Assembly: GCA_003577315.1 (NCBI GenBank)
Contig: QEVK01000019.1
Coordinates: forward strand, 62,001-126,000
Direction: 5' to 3'
DNA length: 64,000 bases
Origin: Hyphomicrobiales bacterium
Lineage (GTDB): Bacteria > Pseudomonadota > Alphaproteobacteria > Rhizobiales > Rhizobiaceae
Under the pieces are notes generated by a model. That model searched no databases, was not told the DNA's origin, and saw nothing but the letters and a program-made list of their open reading frames with translations. Positions within the stretch are counted from its first letter, which is position 1. Every line of letters begins with the position of its first letter. The position numbers and the translations under genes were made by a program. Below, piece after piece: positions 56,596 to 64,000 of this stretch.

Positions 56596-58121
56596 TGGAT
56601 ATCCGCGCCGCGGAAATTTCCGCAATTCTTAAAGATCAGATCAAGAATTTCGGCCAGGAAGCCGAGGTTTCCGAGGTCGGCCAGGTCCTGTCCGTCGGCG
56701 ACGGCATCGCCCGCGTCTACGGCCTCGACAACGTCCAGGCCGGCGAGATGGTCGAGTTCCCCGGCGGCATCCGCGGCATGGCGCTGAACCTGGAGGCCGA
56801 CAATGTCGGCGTCGTGATCTTCGGCTCGGACCGCGACATCAAGGAAGGCGACACCGTCAAGCGCACCGGCGCCATCGTCGACGTGCCGGTGGGTCCGGGC
56901 CTGCTCGGCCGCGTCGTCGACGCTCTCGGCAACCCGATCGACGGCAAGGGCCCGATCAAGGCCGCCGAGCGCCGCCGCGTCGACGTCAAGGCCCCCGGCA
57001 TCATCCCGCGCAAGTCGGTGCACGAGCCGATGTCGACGGGCTTGAAGGCCATCGACGCGCTGATCCCGATCGGCCGCGGCCAGCGCGAGCTGGTCATCGG
57101 CGACCGCCAGACCGGCAAGACCGCGATCATCCTCGACACCTTCCTCAACCAGAAGCCGCTCAACGAGGGCGACGACGAGAGCCTCAAGCTCTACTGCGTC
57201 TACGTCGCCGTCGGCCAGAAGCGCTCCACCGTCGCCCAGTTCGTCAAGGTTCTGGAGGAGCGCGGCGCGCTCGAATATTCGATCGTCATCGCCGCCACCG
57301 CGTCGGACCCGGCGCCGCTGCAGTTCCTGGCCCCGTTCGCCGGCTGCGCGATGGGCGAGTACTTCCGCGACAACGGCAAGCACGCGCTGATCGCCTATGA
57401 CGACCTTTCCAAGCAGGCCGTGGCCTACCGCCAGATGTCGCTGCTGCTGCGCCGCCCGCCGGGGCGCGAGGCCTATCCGGGCGACGTCTTCTACCTGCAT
57501 TCGCGCCTTCTGGAGCGCGCGGCCAAGCTCAACGACGACAACGGCAACGGCTCGCTGACGGCGCTGCCGGTGATCGAGACGCAGGCCAACGACGTGTCGG
57601 CCTACATCCCGACCAACGTGATCTCGATCACCGACGGCCAGATCTTCCTCGAGACCAACCTGTTCTTCCAGGGCATCCGCCCGGCGGTGAACGTCGGCCT
57701 TTCGGTGTCGCGCGTCGGCTCCTCCGCCCAGGTCAAGGCGATGAAGCAGGTCGCGGGCTCGATCAAGGGCGAGCTGGCGCAGTATCGCGAGATGGCGGCG
57801 TTCGCGCAGTTCGGCTCCGACCTCGACGCCTCGACCCAGCGCCTCTTGAACCGCGGCGCGCGCCTGACGGAGCTGCTCAAGCAGCCGCAGTTCTCGCCGC
57901 TGAAGACCGAGGAGCAGGTCGCCGTCATCTTCGCCGGCGTCAACGGCTATCTCGACAGCCTGGCGCTGAACCAGGTGCAGAAGTTCGAGCAGGGCCTGCT
58001 CACGCATCTGCGCTCGGAGGGCAAGATCCTCGAGGCCATCCGCAAGGAGAAGGCCCTGTCGGACGATCTTCGCGCCCGGCTCAAGGCCGAGATCGACGCC
58101 TTCGCCAAGAACTTCGCCTGA
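56595..58121 (+). CDS. atpA: ATP synthase F1 alpha subunit
   Basis: Non-catalytic nucleotide-binding subunit of the F1 head, 508 residues. The Walker [11 protein letters not shown] (near residues 170-179), DALNP-like [36 protein letters not shown], the [42 protein letters not shown] segment and [10 protein letters not shown] are all as expected. The length is normal. It is translationally coupled to atpH and followed by atpG after 31 nt. Confidence 0.99.
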   Translation: MDIRAAEISAILKDQIKNFGQEAEVSEVGQVLSVGDGIARVYGLDNVQAGEMVEFPGGIRGMALNLEADNVGVVIFGSDRDIKEGDTVKRTGAIVDVPVGPGLLGRVVDALGNPIDGKGPIKAAERRRVDVKAPGIIPRKSVHEPMSTGLKAIDALIPIGRGQRELVIGDRQTGKTAIILDTFLNQKPLNEGDDESLKLYCVYVAVGQKRSTVAQFVKVLEERGALEYSIVIAATASDPAPLQFLAPFAGCAMGEYFRDNGKHALIAYDDLSKQAVAYRQMSLLLRRPPGREAYPGDVFYLHSRLLERAAKLNDDNGNGSLTALPVIETQANDVSAYIPTNVISITDGQIFLETNLFFQGIRPAVNVGLSVSRVGSSAQVKAMKQVAGSIKGELAQYREMAAFAQFGSDLDASTQRLLNRGARLTELLKQPQFSPLKTEEQVAVIFAGVNGYLDSLALNQVQKFEQGLLTHLRSEGKILEAIRKEKALSDDLRARLKAEIDAFAKNFA

Positions 58122-58152
58122 AGCAGGCGGGACAGGAGTAGGGCAAGCCGCC

Positions 58153-60650
<2,498 letters not shown>

Positions 60651-60654
60651 CGAA

Positions 60655-60745
60655 AGCGAATAGCGAATAGGGAGTAGCGAATAGAAGATTGGCTTCTGGC
60701 GGGTGGTTCTAAATACTATTCGCTATTCGCCATTCGCTATTCGCT
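60655..60745 (+). repeat. Large hairpin of GCGAATA units between atpD and atpC
   Basis: Left arm 60655-60684 and right arm 60716-60745 are complementary at 27 of 30 positions, with a 31-nt loop. Each arm is built from AGCGAATA-type direct repeats (right arm: repeated CTATTCGC). The element occupies nearly all of the 103-nt atpD-atpC spacer and is much more AT-rich than the surroundings, as a miniature mobile or extragenic palindromic element would be. It ends 8 nt before the atpC ATG and covers the usual ribosome-binding position. Confidence 0.85.
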
Positions 60746-60753
60746 AAATTGAC

Positions 60754-61158
60754 ATGGCCGAAGCTTTCAAGTTCGAACTGGTTTCGCCCGAGCGGCTGCT
60801 CGTGTCGGAAGAGGTCGACGCCGTCATCATCCCCGGCGCCGACGGCGAGATGACGGTGATGGCCAGGCACGCCCCGGTGATGACCATGGTCAAGCCCGGC
60901 GTCGTGACCGTCAGGCCGGTGTCCGGCGCCGAGGAGCGCTATGTGGTGTTCGGCGGCTTCGCCGACATCCTGCCGGAAGGCTGCACGCTGCTCGCCGAAT
61001 CGGCGGTGGCGGTCAAGGACATCGACCGGACCGACCTCTCGCGCCGCATCCAGGACGCGAAGGAAGACGTCGCCGACGCTAGGGACGATGCCGCCCGCAC
61101 CCGGGCCGAGCAGTATCTCGCCCATCTGACGACGCTGGAAGCCGCGCTGGCGGCCTGA
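60754..61158 (+). CDS. atpC: ATP synthase F1 epsilon subunit
   Basis: A 134-residue subunit with the N-terminal beta-sandwich (KFELVSPERLLVSEEVDAVIIPGADGEMTVMARHAPVMTMVKPGVVTVRP) and the C-terminal two-helix part (LSRRIQDAKEDVADARDDAARTRAEQYLAHLTTLEAAL) that regulates ATPase activity. No good Shine-Dalgarno is seen, because the hairpin element runs to within 8 nt of the ATG. Translation may therefore need hairpin opening. It ends the operon, followed by a strong terminator. Confidence 0.96.
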   Translation: MAEAFKFELVSPERLLVSEEVDAVIIPGADGEMTVMARHAPVMTMVKPGVVTVRPVSGAEERYVVFGGFADILPEGCTLLAESAVAVKDIDRTDLSRRIQDAKEDVADARDDAARTRAEQYLAHLTTLEAALAA

Positions 61159-61190
61159 CCGGGCGCGGCCGGCACCCGTCCAGACACGAC

Positions 61191-61217
61191 AAGGCCGGCG
61201 TGACGCCGGCCTTTTTC
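61191..61217 (+). terminator. Rho-independent terminator of the atp operon
   Basis: AAGGCCGGCG and CGCCGGCCTT pair perfectly (10 bp) around a TGA loop, followed at once by a T-run (61212-61216). It lies 33 nt after the atpC stop. Confidence 0.9.
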
Positions 61218-61338
61218 GTTCGGGCCGGGGCGAACGGATCGCGGGGTCGCCGGGGCCGGCGGGCGAAAACCAGTCCGCGCGACGGCCGCCGGCGAGGGAT
61301 GAGGGCGGTTCCTTGCGAGGCGCAGGAAACGAGCCGGC

Positions 61339-61866
61339 TCACGGCGCCAGATGGCGGAAGGCGGCGACGACCTCCTCGTAGACCTTGCGCTTGAACGGCA
61401 CGATCAGCTCCGGCAGATCGGTCATCCTCTTCCAGCCCCAGGCGTCAAACTCCGGCTCGTGGCCTCCGGGCGGCGGGTCGATGGCGATCTCGCTCTCCGG
61501 CCCCTCGAAGCGGAAGGCGAACCATTTCTGCGTCTGGCCGCGATACCTGCCGTGGAGCGCGATGCCGACGAGGTCTGCCGGCAGGTCGTAGTCGATCCAG
61601 CCGGGCGTCTCGGCCAGAAGCCGGACCGTGCGCATGCCGGTCTCCTCGTAGAGCTCGCGCCGGGCCGCCGGCAGCGGCTCCTCGCCGGGATCGATGCCGC
61701 CCTGCGGCATCTGCCACAGCCGCTCGGCGCCGGCCATCTCGCTGTCGGTGAGCGCGATGCGCCGGCCGGCCCACACCAGCCCGTCGCGGTTCAGCACCAT
61801 GATGCCGACGCAGGGGCGGTAGGGCAGGGTTCGCGGATCGACCGCCCCTGTCTTCGTCTTCGTCAT
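61339..61866 (-). CDS. rppH: RNA pyrophosphohydrolase (Nudix)
   Basis: Removes pyrophosphate from mRNA 5' ends, or hydrolyses dinucleoside polyphosphates. The 175-residue protein opens with [23 protein letters not shown] and has the Nudix box [22 protein letters not shown]. The [26 protein letters not shown] and [28 protein letters not shown] segments place it in the RppH/IalA group. It lies 4 nt downstream of the deacetylase gene, which together with ctpA makes a conserved rhizobial gene string. Confidence 0.95.
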   Translation of the reverse strand: MTKTKTGAVDPRTLPYRPCVGIMVLNRDGLVWAGRRIALTDSEMAGAERLWQMPQGGIDPGEEPLPAARRELYEETGMRTVRLLAETPGWIDYDLPADLVGIALHGRYRGQTQKWFAFRFEGPESEIAIDPPPGGHEPEFDAWGWKRMTDLPELIVPFKRKVYEEVVAAFRHLAP

Positions 61867-61870
61867 CGTC

Positions 61871-63082
61871 TCAGCCTCGTTCGGGATCGCGCGCCAGCGC
61901 CGAGACCGGCACGATCTCGATGCCGCGCTGCTTCGCCTCGCCGACCCAGCGCGCCACCGCGTCCACGGTGACGTCGAAGGCCGAGCCGATGGCGATGGCC
62001 TGGCCGCTGGCGCGGGCGGCGCGCTCGGCGTCGTCGAGGCGCTTCAGGATCGCGCCGCGGTCGCGCTCGCCGTCGATGGCGAGGTCGGCGGCGGCATAGG
62101 GAACGCGCTGCCTGAGCGCCATCTCCGGCGCCAGGCTCTTGGCCGAGGAGCCGTCGTCGAGATACATCAGGCCGCGCTGGCCGAGCTCGGCGAAGAACGG
62201 CGCCATCGCCGCCTCGTCGGTGACGAAGCGGCCGCCCATATAGTTCATCACGCCGGTGTAGTTGGTGATGCGCGACAGCGCCCAGTGAAGCCGGTCGCGG
62301 TTCTCGGCGGGGGCGGCGTCGACGGTCAGCGTGTTGCGACCCGGATCGACCTGCGGGTAGTCGAACGGCTCGAGCGGCACCTGCATGACGATCTCGTGGC
62401 CCTGGCGGCGCGCCGCCTGCATCCAGCGGTCGAGGCTGTTGCCGCCGCTGGCGAAGGCCAGCGTCACCTCCGGCGGCAGGGTGGCGAGCGCGGCCTGCGT
62501 GCCGGTCTGCGACACGCCGAGGCCGCCGATGACGATCGCCACCTTGGCGCCGCGCGTGCCCGACCAGGGCCTGGCATAGACGTCGAAGGGCCGTCTGCCG
62601 TCGGCGGCGCGCATCGGCAGCGGGCCGATCCCGGTGTCCTCGATCAGGGCGCGGTCGGGCAGGTGGGCGACGCGCAGATCCTGCCCCAGCGCCGAGGGAT
62701 CGCGGACGACGATGACGCCGCCGCCCGCGGCCGCTCCGGCAGGCGAATCCGCGGGCGGCTCGACGCGGATGATCGACGGCCCGCCGCCGCCTGCGCCGTC
62801 GCGCGGCGGGTAGGCGGCGGGCGCCTCGCGCGGGCCCTCGGCGGCGGCAGTGGCGGTCGCGGGCGTGGAGACGACCACCTGCGGCGGGGTGCGGAACGGG
62901 CTTTCGCGCAGCGCGATCGCGGCCGACGCGCCGACGACGGCGAGCCCGCACAGCATCATGGCGAGCTGGCCGCGGCGCAGCGGAAAGCGCGGGCCGTGGC
63001 GGTCCTGCCGCCGGCCGTCGAGGCCGAGCGGTCTGTCGATGTCCTTCTCGGGAAGGGGCTTCTTCACGGGCGGGAACCGCAT
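61871..63082 (-). CDS. Divergent polysaccharide deacetylase (YibQ/DUF610 family)
   Basis: The 403-residue protein has a proline- and charge-rich N-terminal cytoplasmic part, one membrane anchor ([18 protein letters not shown], about residues 42-60), a low-complexity linker and a C-terminal barrel. The barrel carries [74 protein letters not shown], the hallmark of this family. Later segments [16 protein letters not shown] and [12 protein letters not shown] match too. A role in envelope polysaccharide or peptidoglycan is inferred from the fold. The ATG at 63082 sits 88 nt after ctpA. Confidence 0.9.
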   Translation of the reverse strand: MRFPPVKKPLPEKDIDRPLGLDGRRQDRHGPRFPLRRGQLAMMLCGLAVVGASAAIALRESPFRTPPQVVVSTPATATAAAEGPREAPAAYPPRDGAGGGGPSIIRVEPPADSPAGAAAGGGVIVVRDPSALGQDLRVAHLPDRALIEDTGIGPLPMRAADGRRPFDVYARPWSGTRGAKVAIVIGGLGVSQTGTQAALATLPPEVTLAFASGGNSLDRWMQAARRQGHEIVMQVPLEPFDYPQVDPGRNTLTVDAAPAENRDRLHWALSRITNYTGVMNYMGGRFVTDEAAMAPFFAELGQRGLMYLDDGSSAKSLAPEMALRQRVPYAAADLAIDGERDRGAILKRLDDAERAARASGQAIAIGSAFDVTVDAVARWVGEAKQRGIEIVPVSALARDPERG

Positions 63083-63170
63083 TCTTGCAAGGTGGCGCCC
63101 GGCAACCGCGCGACGCTGGCCGGCCGGCACGAGGAGGCGCTCCCGCCGGGGTGGGCGGGAGCGGTGAAGG

Positions 63171-64000
63171 TCAGCGGTTCAGCGCCGCCTTGTCCGGGCT
63201 CGGCGGGAAGGCGGGATCGGCGCGGACGCCGCGCAGCAGGTCGAAGGCGTAGTTCAACTGCACGTCGTCCTTGGGGTCGGGCGGCACATAGGCGGCCGAG
63301 CCCGAGCCGGCGTCGTCCTCCTGGGTGCCGCGGATGTGGCCCTTCAGCTCGGACTCGCCGCGCGAGACGTCGCGGCCGAGCAGGTCCTCCGGCAGCGGTT
63401 GCTCGACCTTGATGTCGGGCGTGATGCCCTTGCCCTGGATCGAGGTGCCGGCCGGCGTGTAGTAGAGCGCCGTGGTCAGCCTGAGCGCGCCGCTTTCCGC
63501 CAGCGGGATGATGGTCTGCACCGAGCCCTTGCCGAAGGACTGGGTGCCGAGCACCGTGGCGCGGCGGTGGTCCTGCAGCGCGCCGGCCACGATCTCGGAG
63601 GCGCTGGCCGAGCCGCCGTTGACGAGGACGATCATCGGCTTGCCGTCGATGCGGTCGCCGGAGCGGGCGTCGAAGCGGGTGATGTTCTTCGGGTCGCGGC
63701 CGCGCGTCGAGACGATCTCGCCGCGCTCGAGGAAGGTGTCGCTGACGCTGACCGCCTGGTCGAGCAGGCCGCCGGGATTGAGGCGCAGGTCGAGCACGTA
63801 GCCCTTGAGCTTGTCCTGCGGGATCTGGCGCTTGATGTCGTCGATCGCCGTCTGGAGGTCGTCGAAGGTCTTCTCCGTGAAGGAGTTGATCTTGATGTAG
63901 CCGACATCCTGCTCGACGCGGTGGCGCACGGCCCGGACCTTGATGATGTCGCGCACGATGGTCAGCTTGATCGGCTCGGCCGCGCCCTCGCGCAGGATGG
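63171..64000 (-). CDS. ctpA: C-terminal processing protease CtpA (S41), partial, N-terminus off the right edge
   Basis: Periplasmic serine protease; about 276 C-terminal residues are visible, starting in the PDZ domain (LREGAAEPIKLTIVRDIIKV). The S41 catalytic serine lies in VNGGSASASEIVAGALQDHRRA and the lysine in QSFGKGSVQTIIPL, both intact. The upstream DKLKGYVLDLRLNPGGLLDQAV strand and the LTTALYYTPAGTSIQGKGITPDI segment are typical. The C-terminal tail (DDVQLNYAFDLLRGV) is as in other rhizobia. It leads the string ctpA-deacetylase-rppH. Confidence 0.95.
   Translation of the reverse strand, partial: ILREGAAEPIKLTIVRDIIKVRAVRHRVEQDVGYIKINSFTEKTFDDLQTAIDDIKRQIPQDKLKGYVLDLRLNPGGLLDQAVSVSDTFLERGEIVSTRGRDPKNITRFDARSGDRIDGKPMIVLVNGGSASASEIVAGALQDHRRATVLGTQSFGKGSVQTIIPLAESGALRLTTALYYTPAGTSIQGKGITPDIKVEQPLPEDLLGRDVSRGESELKGHIRGTQEDDAGSGSAAYVPPDPKDDVQLNYAFDLLRGVRADPAFPPSPDKAALNR

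Overview
The window is very GC-rich chromosomal DNA of an alphaproteobacterium. The gene content and order point to the Hyphomicrobiales (Rhizobiales), probably near Phyllobacteriaceae/Mesorhizobium. The pointers are the order priA ... atpHAGDC followed by rppH, a divergent polysaccharide deacetylase and ctpA; htpX-rsmB-heparinase-purH; a very large NAD-glutamate dehydrogenase; a BigR/SqrR-type regulator; a DUF1674 protein; and an AtpD with an Ala/Lys-rich N-terminal extension. This placement is inferred from gene content, since no rRNA gene is present. I found no tRNA, rRNA, CRISPR array, insertion sequence or prophage.

Layout. 1-5853: a 5-oxoprolinase (cut by the left edge) faces away from a three-gene TRAP transporter and its winged-helix regulator, which looks like a pyroglutamate uptake and opening unit. 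5856-15263: a BASS-like membrane protein, then a sulfide/persulfide-type locus. Here trxC, a Tat-exported SQR-like flavoprotein and a small membrane protein run left, while a BigR/SqrR repressor, an MFS transporter, a DUF2892 protein and an RND efflux pair run right. The RND permease is broken by an apparent 35-nt deletion. 15360-18752: a lone receiver protein, a small membrane protein and a CbrA-like symporter/histidine kinase.

18786-30215: mixed metabolic and stress genes: ppa, an acetyltransferase, two TPM proteins with LemA, pyridoxal kinase, beta-carbonic anhydrase, a MarR/Bcr-CflA efflux pair, an M3 oligopeptidase, and a SRPBCC protein beside a LysR regulator. 30323-43389: housekeeping genes typA, a LysE exporter, an AhpD-like protein, NAD-GDH, an Atg22-like MFS protein, purH and a heparinase-fold protein. 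43486-55785: rsmB, htpX, SDHAF4-like, a nuclease, a TadG-like VWA protein, a YggS protein, leuS, lptE, a transaldolase-family aldolase, priA and a small membrane protein. 56035-61158: the F1 ATP synthase operon atpHAGDC, closed by a strong terminator. 61339-64000: rppH, a YibQ-like deacetylase and ctpA (cut by the right edge).

Non-coding structure stands out in four places. Face-to-face promoters at 9051-9086 share a 13-bp motif with a third promoter at 10843-10885. A 70-bp two-hairpin repeat occurs twice (26211 and 33000). A 30-bp imperfect hairpin built from GCGAATA units separates atpD from atpC. Several perfect palindromes sit between genes. Long open frames opposite real genes are common here because of the base composition, and I left them out.
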